Shown one piece after another: positions 7,782 to 17,250 of a stretch of DNA of 64,000 bases. A program made the translations under genes and the position numbers. The DNA lies in NCBI RefSeq assembly GCF_036784765.1, contig NZ_CP136651.1, positions 2,728,001-2,792,000 on the forward strand, given 5' to 3'. The DNA comes from Novosphingobium sp. ZN18A2. GTDB lineage: Bacteria > Pseudomonadota > Alphaproteobacteria > Sphingomonadales > Sphingomonadaceae. Each line of letters begins with the position of its first letter. The first letter of the stretch is position 1. The notes beneath the pieces were generated by a model. The model ran no database searches. It was given only the letters and a program-made list of their open reading frames with translations, and had not been told where the DNA came from.

Positions 7782-10129
7782 CAGAACGCCTGCCCCAGCG
7801 CCACGTAAACGCCGATGCGGCTGTCACCCGGTTCGGGATTGAGCGGCGTGCCCACGTCGATGCGGATCGGGCCGAAGTTGGTCATATAGCGGATGCCGAC
7901 GCCAGCACCGTATTTCATGCCCTTCAGCGTTGGCCACTGCCCGGTGCCGACCGTGCCGGCATCGAGGAACGGCACAACGCTGACCGCGCCGCCGACAAGG
8001 CCGGTCTTCACACGCGCTTCCAGGCTGAATTCGGTAAGCGAGGTGCCGCCGGTGGGATCGCCCTGCGAATCGCGCGGGCCGACCTTCTGGTAACCGTAAC
8101 CGCGCACCGATCCCGCGCCGCCCGCATAGAACCGCCGCGACGGTGCGATGTAATCGGTGTTTGTCCCGACGATGCTGCCCAGCCTTACGCGGCCCGCCAG
8201 CACCACCCTGTCACCCGCGACCGGCTTGTATATGCTGCCATCGAACTGCGCCTTCACATATTGCGACGTGATGCCGTCCGTCTTCGAATATTCGGGCGAG
8301 GCGCGCAGCGACAGGCGATAGCCATCGGTGGGGTTGAGCAGGTCGTTACTGTAATCGAACGCGATCTGGGACGGCAGCGCGGCGATGTAATAGGTCCTGC
8401 GCCGGACATTGCCATTGGCATCGGGCGCATCGGTTTCACGCGTGGCCAGAAGCTGTATCCCGGTCGACCAGACGAACGGCTTCTGGAAGATCAGCGATTG
8501 TTGCCGCTCTATCGACGTTGTCAGCGAAAGCGTGCTGGCGCGATAGGCATTGGTCAGCACCGTCTGCGCATAAAGATCGGCATTCAGCACCTGGTCGCGG
8601 CGCAGGAAATTGTTGCGGCGGAAGGTCACGCCCGCAAGCTGCTCGTCCGTACCCGCCACACCGCGCACGCGCAGCATCCCTTCGGGCGGGAACAGGTTGC
8701 GGTTTTCCCAGCTTCCCGCGACGCGGAAGCCCTGGCCGGTGGAATAGCCGATCTGGCCCGCGATAGTGCGCGGCGGCGCCTTGGTCATGGTAACGTCCAG
8801 GTCCACCGTTCCCGGCCCGGCGCCGGTCGGTTCGGCAACCTTCTTCGGCTTGACGGTGACGGAAGAGACAAGGCCGGTGGCAAGGATCGCCTGGCGCAGG
8901 TCGGTTACGTCGGAGCGTTTGTAGATATCGCCCGGATGGAACCGCGCGATCAGTTGCAAGTGATGCGAAGACAGGAACCTGGGCAGCGCGCTGACCACCT
9001 GCCCGAACTGGAACTTGCCCTTGTTCTCGACAGGCACGGACACGTCGCCGGTCTGGGGCTTGTGGTCTATCAGCAGTTCGGGCGCGCCGACGTGCGCGAA
9101 GGCATAGCCGCTTTCGCCCAGCGCGGTATCGAGCGCGGATGCATCGTTGAGGATGGTCTGCGTTTCCAGCGGATCGCCGGTCTTCAGGCCGAACGCATCA
9201 CGCAGCTTCGTATAGTCGTCGCCCGTCTGCTCAAGATCGCCCAGCGCGATCTTGCCGACCGTGTATTGCGGTCCCGGGACGATATCGAAACGCACGACCG
9301 CGTTTTCCGCGTCGCGCCGCCCGCGCCTTTGCCCGTTGGCGTTTCCGGTCGAACTTGTGCCGGGCTTACCGCCACCGTTGGTATTGCCGTTCGCCTTATC
9401 GTCACCCGACGTCTGGTTCGCCTGCGACTGGCCCTGCGCCTGCCGTTCGGGGCGCTGCACGGTCTGGTACACGGTTGCGCCGTAATATCCGTAATAGCGC
9501 ATCAGCCGGTCGAGCAGCTCGGCATCCGATTTCGCCCGCCGGGCCAGCTGGGCCAGGTTGTCGTCGTTGGTATCCAGCTGGCGCAGGCTGGAAAGCGCCT
9601 CGAACCGGCTGGCCAGCTCGTCACGCTGGGGGAAGGCCGCGTCCTCGCGCGGGAAGGCAAGTTGCACCTGCGGGCCGGCATCGACGATGTAGGCGTCGGC
9701 AATCATCGATTCGCCATTGTCGCCCCCGTTATCGCCATTCGCATCGGCAAGCCCGTCCACCGCTTCGCCCGCCGCCTTGCGCGACTCGGCGATGTCGGGA
9801 TCGGGCGTCAGGCGTTCGGCCTTGGGAATATCGTTTTCCACCGGCCAGGTCAGCGTCATGCCCGGCAGGTCCGGCATGGGTTCGGACGGATCGACCGCCT
9901 TTTCCGCCTGGTCCGGTTCTGGCGCGGGCTGCTTTGCCGCGTCCGTATCGCGCGCCCACGCCTGCGGATCGTCAAGCGCCGAATCGGGGATCAGTGCCTC
10001 AAGCGCCTTGTCCGTCTTGCGGTCCTGCGCGTGGAGCGCGACCGGCGAAACGGCGAGGGACAGTGCTGAGAGTAAAGCCGCAAGGCGGCTAGTCGTGGCG
10101 ATAACGCCCATGCCCGCCGGGCACGCCAT
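7781..10129 (-). CDS. tamA: Outer-membrane assembly protein TamA (Omp85 family)
   Basis: An Omp85-family protein of about 782 residues with a signal peptide ([19 protein letters not shown], cleavage near residue 34), POTRA domains and a C-terminal 16-strand barrel ending [15 protein letters not shown]. The barrel shows the conserved [19 protein letters not shown] lid-loop motif. It partners the downstream tamB. The start is uncertain: ATG 10129 has GAAGG about 8 bp upstream, while ATG 10111 gives a six-residue shorter protein. Both overlap the 3' end of bpt. Residues about 231-272 form a Gly/Asn/Gln/Ser-rich insert that interrupts a POTRA domain. The protein is longer than the roughly 577 residues of E. 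coli TamA because of this insert and an acidic, Pro-rich N-terminal extension. Confidence 0.9.
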   Translation of the reverse strand: MACPAGMGVIATTSRLAALLSALSLAVSPVALHAQDRKTDKALEALIPDSALDDPQAWARDTDAAKQPAPEPDQAEKAVDPSEPMPDLPGMTLTWPVENDIPKAERLTPDPDIAESRKAAGEAVDGLADANGDNGGDNGESMIADAYIVDAGPQVQLAFPREDAAFPQRDELASRFEALSSLRQLDTNDDNLAQLARRAKSDAELLDRLMRYYGYYGATVYQTVQRPERQAQGQSQANQTSGDDKANGNTNGGGKPGTSSTGNANGQRRGRRDAENAVVRFDIVPGPQYTVGKIALGDLEQTGDDYTKLRDAFGLKTGDPLETQTILNDASALDTALGESGYAFAHVGAPELLIDHKPQTGDVSVPVENKGKFQFGQVVSALPRFLSSHHLQLIARFHPGDIYKRSDVTDLRQAILATGLVSSVTVKPKKVAEPTGAGPGTVDLDVTMTKAPPRTIAGQIGYSTGQGFRVAGSWENRNLFPPEGMLRVRGVAGTDEQLAGVTFRRNNFLRRDQVLNADLYAQTVLTNAYRASTLSLTTSIERQQSLIFQKPFVWSTGIQLLATRETDAPDANGNVRRRTYYIAALPSQIAFDYSNDLLNPTDGYRLSLRASPEYSKTDGITSQYVKAQFDGSIYKPVAGDRVVLAGRVRLGSIVGTNTDYIAPSRRFYAGGAGSVRGYGYQKVGPRDSQGDPTGGTSLTEFSLEARVKTGLVGGAVSVVPFLDAGTVGTGQWPTLKGMKYGAGVGIRYMTNFGPIRIDVGTPLNPEPGDSRIGVYVALGQAF

Positions 10130-10940
10130 CCTTGTTGCCGCCTTCAAGCTCTGCCAGGTCTTCGCGGCGCGTCGCGGCGGCGCGCTTGATCGCGCCTGCC
10201 TGCTCATCGGGGGCGAAGCGCTCCCATCCGTCGCGGCCAAGCCGTTCGAGCGGGCGGAAGCGGACCTTGTACTGCATCCGCGCGGACCCTTCGACCCAAT
10301 AGCCGAGATAGACATAGGGCAGCCCGATCCGCTCGGCACGAAGGATGTGGTCAAGAATGATAAAGGTGCCAAGTCCCGACCGGCTCTCGTGTTGCGGATC
10401 ATAGAAACTGTAAATCATCGAAAGGCCGTCACCCTGTTGGTCGGTCAGGCAGGCCCCAATCAGTTTGCCCGGCTTCCCATCTTCACCCGGCTCCCTGTAT
10501 TCAATCACATAGCTTTTCACGGGCGTGTGTTCCACCATGTCCGCGAAGTCCATCTCGTCCATGGTGGCCATCCCGCCGCCCGGGTGGCGAACGGAAAGAT
10601 AACGCTGCAATAGCTCGAATTGTTCCGGTGTCGACCACGGCTTGCACGCGGTCACGACAAGGTCCGAATTGCGGCGCAGGATGCGGCGCTGGGTGCCCGA
10701 AGGCTCAAACGCGTCGGCCACCACCCGCACCGAAACGCAGGCCTGGCAATCGATGCAACTGGGGCGATAGGCAACGGTCTGGCTGCGGCGGAAACCGATG
10801 CGACCCAGCGCATCGTTCAGCTCGTCCGCATGCGCGCCCTTCAGTTCGGTAAACACCTTGCGCTCGCTCTTGCCCGGCAGGTACGGGCACGGCGCCGGGC
10901 TCGTCACGAAGAAGCGGGGAAAGCGCACCGGGGCGGTCAC
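10089..10940 (-). CDS. bpt: Aspartate/glutamate leucyltransferase (N-degron pathway)
   Basis: A 283-residue Bpt/ATE1-type aminoacyl-tRNA-protein transferase. It is expected to add leucine to proteins with N-terminal Asp or Glu and mark them for ClpS/ClpAP. The N-terminal domain has Cys18 and the cluster [14 protein letters not shown] (Cys62, 65, 68). The C-terminal GNAT-like part carries SMIYSFYDP and [11 protein letters not shown], both typical of the family. Because cysteines in the related eukaryotic ATE1 have been linked to Fe-S binding, redox sensing is conceivable here but is only inference. It is first in the bpt-tamA-tamB operon and its 3' end overlaps tamA. Confidence 0.92.
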   Translation of the reverse strand: MTAPVRFPRFFVTSPAPCPYLPGKSERKVFTELKGAHADELNDALGRIGFRRSQTVAYRPSCIDCQACVSVRVVADAFEPSGTQRRILRRNSDLVVTACKPWSTPEQFELLQRYLSVRHPGGGMATMDEMDFADMVEHTPVKSYVIEYREPGEDGKPGKLIGACLTDQQGDGLSMIYSFYDPQHESRSGLGTFIILDHILRAERIGLPYVYLGYWVEGSARMQYKVRFRPLERLGRDGWERFAPDEQAGAIKRAAATRREDLAELEGGNKDGVPGGHGRYRHD

Positions 10941-11026
10941 GGTCTGTCAGTCATCCTGTTGCTTGCCGGGCGACCCGGCACCTTCTGACATGACAATGCC
11001 TCAGCCGCGGCTATGGTGAAAGACCC

Positions 11027-11047
11027 TTAACCATGAATCGCGGTTAA
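11027..11047. promoter_or_regulatory. TTAACC-N9-GGTTAA inverted repeat upstream of bpt
   Basis: An interrupted inverted repeat with 6-bp arms lies about 87 bp upstream of the bpt start. One arm reads TTAACCAT, which is like a CtrA half-site, but the spacing does not fit the TTAA-N7-TTAA CtrA consensus. It may be part of the bpt-tamAB promoter. Confidence 0.25.
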
Positions 11048-11101
11048 CGGCTGAAAACAGGCTATATTTTATCGCACGACCGGCACCGCCGGGCGATTGC
11101 G

Positions 11102-12352
11102 TCAACCCAGTTCCACCTGACTGACCGAATAACCCTTGGCCCGCAGACTCGCCACCAGCCGGTCAAGCTGGTCGCGATCGCGCGCTTCGCACTCGATATC
11201 GGTGATCAGGCCCTTGGCCGGCAGGTGCGTGAAGATGCGCTGGTGATAGATTTCGATGATGTTCACAGAGTGCGCATCGAATTCGCGCATCACCTTGAAC
11301 AGCGCGCCGGGGCGATCCTGCAACGTAAGCCGCAGCCGCGCGAGACGGCCCGACCGGGCCAGATCGCGCAGCAGCACGTTGGCAAGCAGGCGCGTGTCGA
11401 TATTGCCGCCAGTCAGCACGATGCCGACGTTGCGCCCTTCGAACAGTTCCGGTTCCGCCATCACGGCAGCAAGCCCCGCCGCGCCCGCGCCTTCGACAAC
11501 CGTCTTTTCTATCTGCAAGAGCAGCGCCAGCGCGGTTTCCAGTGCCGCCTCGTCAACCAGCACGATGTCCTCGACAAGGTTGGCCAGCACTTTCGACGTG
11601 AACTCGCCCGGCGCCTTCACCGCGATGCCTTCGGCCAGCGTATCGCCGCCGCAGGGCAGGTCCACATGCTTGAGCTTGGAATACATCGACGGGAAAAGCT
11701 GCGCCTGCACACCGATCAGGCGCATATCGGGCTTCAGCCCGCGCGCCGCGGTGCCCATGCCCGAAAGCAGGCCGCCGCCGCCGATGGGGACGACCAGTGT
11801 ATCGATATCGGGCGCGTCCTCCAGCATCTCCAGCGCGACCGTGCCCTGCCCGGCGGCCACGTGCGGATCGTCGAACGGGTGGACATAGGTCATGCCCAGC
11901 TGGCGCTCCATTCCGCGCGCGTATTCGGATGCCTCGTCGAACGTCTCACCTTCCAGCACGACCTTCCCGCCCACGCTTTCGGTCTGCATGACCTTCACCG
12001 TGGGAGTGGTGCGCGGCATCACGATCGTCACCGGCGTTCCCAGCCGCGTGCCGTGGTACGAAAGCCCCTGCGCGTGGTTGCCGGCCGAAGCGGCGATCAC
12101 GCCGCGCGCGCGCTGTTCGTCCGTAAGCTGGAGCAGCGCGTTCAGCGCGCCGCGTTCCTTGTAGGCGGCGGTGAACTGCTGGTTTTCGAACTTCAGCCAG
12201 ATATTCGCACCGGTAATCGTGCTGAGCGTCTTGGAATACATCGTCGGCGTGCGGACAACCTGGCCGGCGATTCGCTCGGCCGCGGCACGGACATCGGCAA
12301 GGGTCAGCAGCGCTTCGGGCTGCGCATCGGACTGGACGGCTAGGTTTTCCAT
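11102..12352 (-). CDS. ilvA: Threonine ammonia-lyase (biosynthetic type, ACT domain)
   Basis: A 416-residue PLP enzyme that converts threonine to 2-oxobutanoate, the first step to isoleucine. The PLP lysine lies in FTAAYKERGALNAL (about residue 67), the phosphate-binding GGGGLLSG loop at about residues 192-199. A C-terminal ACT-like domain (RLRLTLQDRPGALFKVMREF onward) suggests feedback regulation. Length matches the single-ACT threonine dehydratases rather than the two-ACT E. coli IlvA. It may also act on serine. It stands upstream of bpt on the same strand with a 161-bp gap, so it is probably a separate unit. Confidence 0.93.
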   Translation of the reverse strand: MENLAVQSDAQPEALLTLADVRAAAERIAGQVVRTPTMYSKTLSTITGANIWLKFENQQFTAAYKERGALNALLQLTDEQRARGVIAASAGNHAQGLSYHGTRLGTPVTIVMPRTTPTVKVMQTESVGGKVVLEGETFDEASEYARGMERQLGMTYVHPFDDPHVAAGQGTVALEMLEDAPDIDTLVVPIGGGGLLSGMGTAARGLKPDMRLIGVQAQLFPSMYSKLKHVDLPCGGDTLAEGIAVKAPGEFTSKVLANLVEDIVLVDEAALETALALLLQIEKTVVEGAGAAGLAAVMAEPELFEGRNVGIVLTGGNIDTRLLANVLLRDLARSGRLARLRLTLQDRPGALFKVMREFDAHSVNIIEIYHQRIFTHLPAKGLITDIECEARDRDQLDRLVASLRAKGYSVSQVELG

Positions 12353-12444
12353 GACCTGCGCGCCCTAGTCTAAAGCGCGCGGCTTGCAAACAGTCGTCCG
12401 CACGAACGCGCAATGATGCGAAAAGTCAGTCGGGGTCGGCGGAG

Positions 12445-12825
12445 TCAGGCGGTGCCTGGCAGGACAAGGCGCTTTGCCAGCCAGCCGATTGCCAGCGCCA
12501 GAACGATCGCAAGAGTATCGGCAACCCAGTCATGCCAGTCCATGTCGCGATGAAGCACCGGTATCGCCTGAAGCACCTCGATCAGAAGGCCCAGCATGGA
12601 AAGCCGCAGGCCAACCTTCCAACGCGAGGCTCCGGGCCAGGCGAGCCGGGCCACTACGGTCAGCACGAAAAATGCCAGCATGTGCTCGAACTTGTCGCCA
12701 AAGCGGTCGATCGGCAGCCCCGGCGGCTTGGGCAAGAGTGCCATGAGCATGGCAAACGCGACCAGCGCCCAGAACAGGGGGCGGGTCAAACGTGGCGAGA
12801 ACACCATTTGGAAGATTCGCAGCAT
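12445..12825 (-). CDS. VanZ-like small membrane protein
   Basis: A 126-residue protein with three or four hydrophobic segments. The pattern FGDKFEHMLAFFVLTVVARL followed by GLLIEVLQAIP and DWHDWVADTLAIVLAL is that of the VanZ-like family. VanZ confers low-level teicoplanin resistance in some Firmicutes, but chromosomal VanZ-like proteins of proteobacteria have no settled role. I chose the ATG at 12825 because the protein then begins just before the first membrane segment and leaves a 54-bp gap to the divergent dehydrogenase gene at 12880. Confidence 0.8.
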   Translation of the reverse strand: MLRIFQMVFSPRLTRPLFWALVAFAMLMALLPKPPGLPIDRFGDKFEHMLAFFVLTVVARLAWPGASRWKVGLRLSMLGLLIEVLQAIPVLHRDMDWHDWVADTLAIVLALAIGWLAKRLVLPGTA

Positions 12826-12879
12826 TGACCGCCGGATAGCGGGCTGGCGGGATCGGGCAAAGCCGCTTAACACGCGGGT

Positions 12880-13815
12880 ATGCCTGAACAGCCAGATGCC
12901 CCCGCCGAATCGCCGCCGCACCAGCCGCTCAGTGTCTCTTTCATCGGCCTTGGCGTGATGGGCGGGCCGATGGCGCGCCATATCGCGACGGCGGGGCACC
13001 GGCTGACGATCTATAACCGGTCGCCCGCGCGGGTGGAAAAATGGCGCGCGGCCAACCCCGGACTGGACGTGCGCGTGGCCGCCACACCGGCCCATGCGGC
13101 GCGCGATGCGGACGCGGTCGTCACCTGCGTGGGCACGGACGACGATCTGGCCGATGTTGTGCTAAGCCCCAACGGCGTATTCTCGACGCTGCGGCCCGGT
13201 GCGGTTTTCATCGACCACACCACCGTTTCCGCGCGCATCGCACGCCAGATCGCGGTGGAAGCGCGCGACAAGGAAGTGCTGTGCGTCGATGCGCCCGTCA
13301 CCGGCGGGCAGGCGGGCGCCGAAGCGGGCACGCTTTCGATCATGTGCGGCGGCATGTCGCGCGCGGTGAAGGCCGCGCGGCCGGTGATGCAGCCCTATGC
13401 CAAGCGGATCACACACGTCGGAAAGTCGGGCGCGGGACAGACCACCAAGATGGTCAACCAGATATGCCTTGCCGGAACGATCGCCAGCCTTGCCGAAGCG
13501 ATCCGCTTCGCACAGGCCGCGCACCTCGATCTCGACAAGGTTTACGAAGCCGTCTCCGGCGGGGCCGCGCAAAGCTGGGAAATGGACAACAACTGGGACA
13601 CGATGGCGCAGGACAAGTTCGATTTCGGTTTCGCGGTGGACTGGATGCGCAAGGATCTGGGCCTGGCGATAGACGAAGCGCGCGCGACGGGCGCAAGCCT
13701 GCCCACCACTGCGCTGATCGACCAGCTCTATGCCGAAGTGCAGGCGCTGGGCGCAGGGCGCGAGGATACGAGCGCGCTGATCCGCCGCCTTCCCCGCCGG
13801 GGAGCCAAGGCATGA
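12880..13815 (+). CDS. NAD(P)-dependent 3-hydroxyisobutyrate dehydrogenase-family oxidoreductase
   Basis: A 311-residue beta-hydroxyacid dehydrogenase. The Rossmann motif GLGVMGGPMA is near residues 23-32, the substrate-binding DAPVTGGQAGAEAGTL in the middle, and the catalytic-lysine motif GAGQTTKMVNQ near residue 190. Family members reduce or oxidise short beta-hydroxy acids such as 3-hydroxyisobutyrate, tartronate semialdehyde or succinic semialdehyde; the exact substrate is not clear. It differs from the second family member at 62495-63364, which sits with valine-degradation genes. An ATGA overlap couples it to the amidohydrolase downstream. Confidence 0.9.
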   Translation: MPEQPDAPAESPPHQPLSVSFIGLGVMGGPMARHIATAGHRLTIYNRSPARVEKWRAANPGLDVRVAATPAHAARDADAVVTCVGTDDDLADVVLSPNGVFSTLRPGAVFIDHTTVSARIARQIAVEARDKEVLCVDAPVTGGQAGAEAGTLSIMCGGMSRAVKAARPVMQPYAKRITHVGKSGAGQTTKMVNQICLAGTIASLAEAIRFAQAAHLDLDKVYEAVSGGAAQSWEMDNNWDTMAQDKFDFGFAVDWMRKDLGLAIDEARATGASLPTTALIDQLYAEVQALGAGREDTSALIRRLPRRGAKA

Positions 13816-15548
13816 AGGCATCGTTGCTGGCTGCCGCCGCCGCGCTTTCGCTTGCCCCTACCCTTGCCCCCGCGTCCGCCCGCGCGGATACGCTGGTCGA
13901 CAACGTGAACGGCGAAACCGTGGCCGAAGACGGCCGCGTGGTGAACTTCGTTGCGCTGACCTTTGACGATCATGGGGTCATCACCCACGTCTATTCGCGC
14001 GGCGAAAAGCTGCCCAAGCACCCCGAATACCATATCGACGGCAAGGGCAGCACGATGCTGCCGGGCATGATCGACGCGCACCTGCACGTGATGAGCCTGG
14101 GCTTTTCCGCGCTGACGCTCGACCTGTCGGGCACGCATTCGCTTGAAGAGGCGCTGGCGAAGATCAAGGCCTATGCCGCCGCCAATCCGGACCGGCCATG
14201 GATACTGGGCGGCGGCTGGAACCAGGAGCTGTGGCACCTGGGCCGTTTCCCCACCGCGGCAGAGCTGGACAGCGCGGTGCCCGATCGTCCGGTGTGGCTC
14301 AGCCGCGTCGACGGCCATGCCGGATGGGCCAATAGCGCCGCGTTGAAGGCAGCCGGGATCACGCCGAAATCCAAAGCGCCCGAAGGCGGCGAGATCATTC
14401 GCGATGCAGCCGGAAATCCGGCGGGCGTGCTCGTCGATGCGGCAACAGGGCTGATGGACCATGCTGTGCCCGCCCCGCGCCCGGCGGACCGCGACCTTGC
14501 GCTGGACAAGGCGCAGCGCATCCTGTTCCGCTATGGCGTTACCGCCGCGGCCGACATGGGCACCAGCATAGAGGACTGGCAGGCGTTCCGCCGCGCGGGC
14601 GATGCCAACCGGCTTTACCTGCGGATCATGTCCTATGCGCTGGGCGTAGACAACATGGTGCTGATCGCCGGTCCGGGGCCGACGCCGTGGCTTTATGGCG
14701 ACAGGCTGCACATGGGCGGGCTGAAACTGTTCATGGACGGCGCGCTCGGCTCTCGCGGGGCGTGGCTGAAGGCGCCTTATGCCGACGATCCCAATACGCG
14801 CGGACTGCCGCAGCTTACCGGCACGCAGCTGAAAAACCTGATGAGCCGCGCGGCGATGGACCACTTTCAGGTCGCGGTCCACGCGATCGGCGATGCGGCC
14901 AATGCCGAGGTACTGGATTCAATCGAAGACCTTGCCGAAACCTACAAGGGGGACCGGCGCTGGCGCATCGAACATGCGCAGATCGTCGATCCGGCGGATA
15001 TCGCGCGCTTCGGCAGGAACGGAATCGTCGCCTCGATGCAGCCGGTTCACGAAACCAGCGACCGGTTGATGGCCGAAGCGCGGCTGGGTCCGGACCGCCT
15101 GGCAGGAGCCTATGCCTGGCATTCGATGCTGGCCGCCGGTGCGCACCTTGCCTTCGGATCGGACGCGCCGGTGGAAGCGCCCGATCCGTGGGCGGGCATT
15201 GCCGCCGCGATCAGCCGGCAAGGACCGGACGGAGAGCCCTTTGGCGGCTGGCAGCCGCAGGAAATCGTCACGCGCCAGCAGGCGCTGGCCGCCTATACCA
15301 CCGGCGGTGCATGGGCCGGGTTCGCGGAAAAGAAGTTTGGCCGCCTCGCCCCCGGCTATCGCGCGGACTTCATCTTCGTCGATACCGACCCGATGCTGGC
15401 CAATGCGGACGAGATCAGGAAGACCAGGGTGCTGCAAACCTGGATCGGCGGCGGCAAGGTGTGGGACGCGGACGACGCGAAGACCGGTGAACCGAAGAAC
15501 GGCGCATCGGGAAACACGGCGGACCGGCACGCACCCGAAGGGCGCTGA
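13812..15548 (+). CDS. Exported amidohydrolase (YtcJ-like)
   Basis: A 578-residue metal-dependent hydrolase with a signal peptide (LLAAAAALSLAPTLAPASARA) and so probably periplasmic. The amidohydrolase metal motif DAHLH follows GKGSTMLPGMI. Later landmarks include HAIGDAANAEVLD, RIEHAQIVDP and the metal aspartate in FGSDAPVEAPDPW. This pattern fits the YtcJ/N-substituted formamide deformylase branch of the superfamily, whose substrates are mostly unknown. The ATG at 13812 overlaps the upstream stop as ATGA. The frame is open upstream but that would run through the neighbouring gene. It converges on tatC with a 50-bp gap. Confidence 0.88.
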   Translation: MKASLLAAAAALSLAPTLAPASARADTLVDNVNGETVAEDGRVVNFVALTFDDHGVITHVYSRGEKLPKHPEYHIDGKGSTMLPGMIDAHLHVMSLGFSALTLDLSGTHSLEEALAKIKAYAAANPDRPWILGGGWNQELWHLGRFPTAAELDSAVPDRPVWLSRVDGHAGWANSAALKAAGITPKSKAPEGGEIIRDAAGNPAGVLVDAATGLMDHAVPAPRPADRDLALDKAQRILFRYGVTAAADMGTSIEDWQAFRRAGDANRLYLRIMSYALGVDNMVLIAGPGPTPWLYGDRLHMGGLKLFMDGALGSRGAWLKAPYADDPNTRGLPQLTGTQLKNLMSRAAMDHFQVAVHAIGDAANAEVLDSIEDLAETYKGDRRWRIEHAQIVDPADIARFGRNGIVASMQPVHETSDRLMAEARLGPDRLAGAYAWHSMLAAGAHLAFGSDAPVEAPDPWAGIAAAISRQGPDGEPFGGWQPQEIVTRQQALAAYTTGGAWAGFAEKKFGRLAPGYRADFIFVDTDPMLANADEIRKTRVLQTWIGGGKVWDADDAKTGEPKNGASGNTADRHAPEGR

Positions 15549-15598
15549 CACAAATCAGGACGCTTTTCGACCGCACCGGATCGCCGTGATTGGATGCT

Positions 15599-16453
15599 CT
15601 AGGGCGCGGGCGGCGTTGAATCCGGCAAGAGCGGGGTGGGGTCACCGGCCTGATCTTCGGACCGCGCCTTTGCCTCTTCCGCTTCTTCGCGGGCCTTCGC
15701 CTCTGCATCTTTCCTTTCGGCGATGCGCATCAGGATCATGGTGCCTTCGAACAGGATCAGCAGCGGCACGGCCAGCATCATCTGCGAAACCACGTCGGGC
15801 GGGGTCGCGATGGCAGCCACGGCGAAGATCGCCACGACCACGTAACGCCGGGCAGAGACAAGCTGCTTGCGCTCAAGAATCCCCGCGCGGTTCAGCAGCA
15901 TCAGCAGCACCGGCAGCAGGAAGCTGATCCCGAAGGCAAGGATGAACTGCATGACCAGCGCAAGGTAATCGCCCGTGCCCGGCAATGCCTCAAGCGTCAG
16001 CCCGCCCTTCTCTCCCGCGAAGCTGAGGAACCAGTGGAACGCGGTGGGCATGACCACGAAATAGGCAAGGCTGGCCCCCATCACGAACAGCACCGGCGTC
16101 GCGATCAGGAAGGGCAGGAACGCCTTTTTCTCTTTCGCGTAAAGGCCGGGCGCGACGAAGGCCCAAAGCTGGTTCGCGATAACCGGAAAGCTGAGGAAGA
16201 AGGCGGAAAACAGCGCGATCTTCACGTTCACGAAAAAGGCTTCGTACAGCTTGGTATAAATGAGCTTGCCCTGCCCCTGCGGAAAGGCCTCCGTCAGCGG
16301 GCGGACAAGGATGCCGAAGATATCGTCGGCAAAATACATGCAGATCGCGAAGCTGATCGCCATCGCATAGACGCAGCGCAGCAGGCGCGTGCGCAGCTCT
16401 ATCAGGTGGTCGAGCAGCGGGGCCTGCGTTTCGTCGAGTTCGCGGAACTTCAA
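15599..16453 (-). CDS. tatC: Twin-arginine translocase subunit TatC
   Basis: A 284-residue TatC with six membrane segments. The conserved N-terminal LDHLIELRTRLLR is present, as are FSAFFLSFPVIANQLWAFVAPGLY and FGISFLLPVLLMLLNRAGI. TatC recognises twin-arginine signal peptides and, with TatB and TatA, exports folded proteins across the inner membrane. The C-terminus is a charged Glu/Ala-rich cytoplasmic tail of about 45 residues. The start overlaps the tatB stop by ATGA. The window also encodes a likely Tat substrate at 51876-53204. Confidence 0.96.
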   Translation of the reverse strand: MKFRELDETQAPLLDHLIELRTRLLRCVYAMAISFAICMYFADDIFGILVRPLTEAFPQGQGKLIYTKLYEAFFVNVKIALFSAFFLSFPVIANQLWAFVAPGLYAKEKKAFLPFLIATPVLFVMGASLAYFVVMPTAFHWFLSFAGEKGGLTLEALPGTGDYLALVMQFILAFGISFLLPVLLMLLNRAGILERKQLVSARRYVVVAIFAVAAIATPPDVVSQMMLAVPLLILFEGTMILMRIAERKDAEAKAREEAEEAKARSEDQAGDPTPLLPDSTPPAP

Positions 16454-16887
16454 GACGCCGGCCCTTCCGGCTTCGCGTCCGCGGCAGCGGCCGGTGCGGC
16501 GGGTGCCGGTGCTTCGTCTGATGCGGGTGCGTGTTCGGTTGAGGGGGGGGCTGCGCCTTGAGGCTCGGCAGCATCGCTTCCGGCAGCGGTAAGCGGCTCC
16601 ATCGCGGGCGCGGCGGCATCGGCCGAAGCCGCGTTCGCCTTGTCCTCCACGGTGATGTCCTGCGCCATGATCGCGGCGTTATGTTCCTGCCACTTCTTTT
16701 CCATCTCCTCCAGTTCGGCCTCACGGATCATCGCTTCGATACCGGAACGGAAATGGTTGGAAACGCGCCGGATCTGACCGATCCAGCGGCCCGCCGTGCG
16801 CATGGCGAGCGGCAGGTCTTTCGGCCCGATCACAACGACCGCGACGATCACGATGAGCAAAAGCTCGGAAGCTCCGATGTCGAACAT
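16450..16887 (-). CDS. tatB: Sec-independent translocase subunit TatB
   Basis: A 145-residue TatB: a single N-terminal membrane helix (FDIGASELLLIVIVAVVVIGPKDLP), an amphipathic helix (RTAGRWIGQIRRVSNHFRSG) and a long Ala/Pro/Glu-rich tail. The E-L-x-x-x-x-x-x-x-x-x-GP pattern is diagnostic. TatB forms the receptor complex with TatC. The tail region contains an eight-base homopolymer (G on the plus strand, 16543-16550), which is a possible slippage point. Here the frame is intact. Confidence 0.95.
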   Translation of the reverse strand: MFDIGASELLLIVIVAVVVIGPKDLPLAMRTAGRWIGQIRRVSNHFRSGIEAMIREAELEEMEKKWQEHNAAIMAQDITVEDKANAASADAAAPAMEPLTAAGSDAAEPQGAAPPSTEHAPASDEAPAPAAPAAAADAKPEGPAS

Positions 16888-16916
16888 CGGTCAGTGCCCT
16901 TCAGCGGGCCGACGGG

Positions 16917-17192
16917 TCAGTTGCCGCCGGCTTTCTGGTCCTTGCTGACAGGCTCACCGTTGAGCGACGGCTGCTCGGTCTGCGATGCGGCAGGCGCTGC
17001 CGACGGCGGGGGCGAAATCTGCGCAGGCGGAGCCTGAGGCGCGGAAGTGCGCTGGTCTTCCTCGTTCAGGCCCTGCTTGAAGCTTTTGATACCCTTGCCG
17101 AAATCGCCCATCATTTCGGAAATGCGGCCACGTCCGAAAAGCACGAGTACGACCAGAGCGATAATGATAAGCTGCCAGGGTCCAGCCTGCAT
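16917..17192 (-). CDS. tatA: Sec-independent translocase subunit TatA
   Basis: A 91-residue TatA. The N-terminal helix WQLIIIALVVLVLFGRGRISEMMGDFGKGIKSFKQG contains the hinge FGRGR and the amphipathic helix found in all TatA proteins. A Pro/Ala/Gln-rich tail follows. TatA oligomerises to make the passage used by folded Tat substrates. It is the first of three tat genes and lies 58 bp after scpB, so it may be read from the long argS operon or from a promoter in that gap. Confidence 0.95.
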   Translation of the reverse strand: MQAGPWQLIIIALVVLVLFGRGRISEMMGDFGKGIKSFKQGLNEEDQRTSAPQAPPAQISPPPSAAPAASQTEQPSLNGEPVSKDQKAGGN

Positions 17193-17250
17193 TGTTCAAA
17201 TCCTTTTGCGACTTGCAGCGAATATAGGGGATTGGCGGCTGTCTTTCCAG

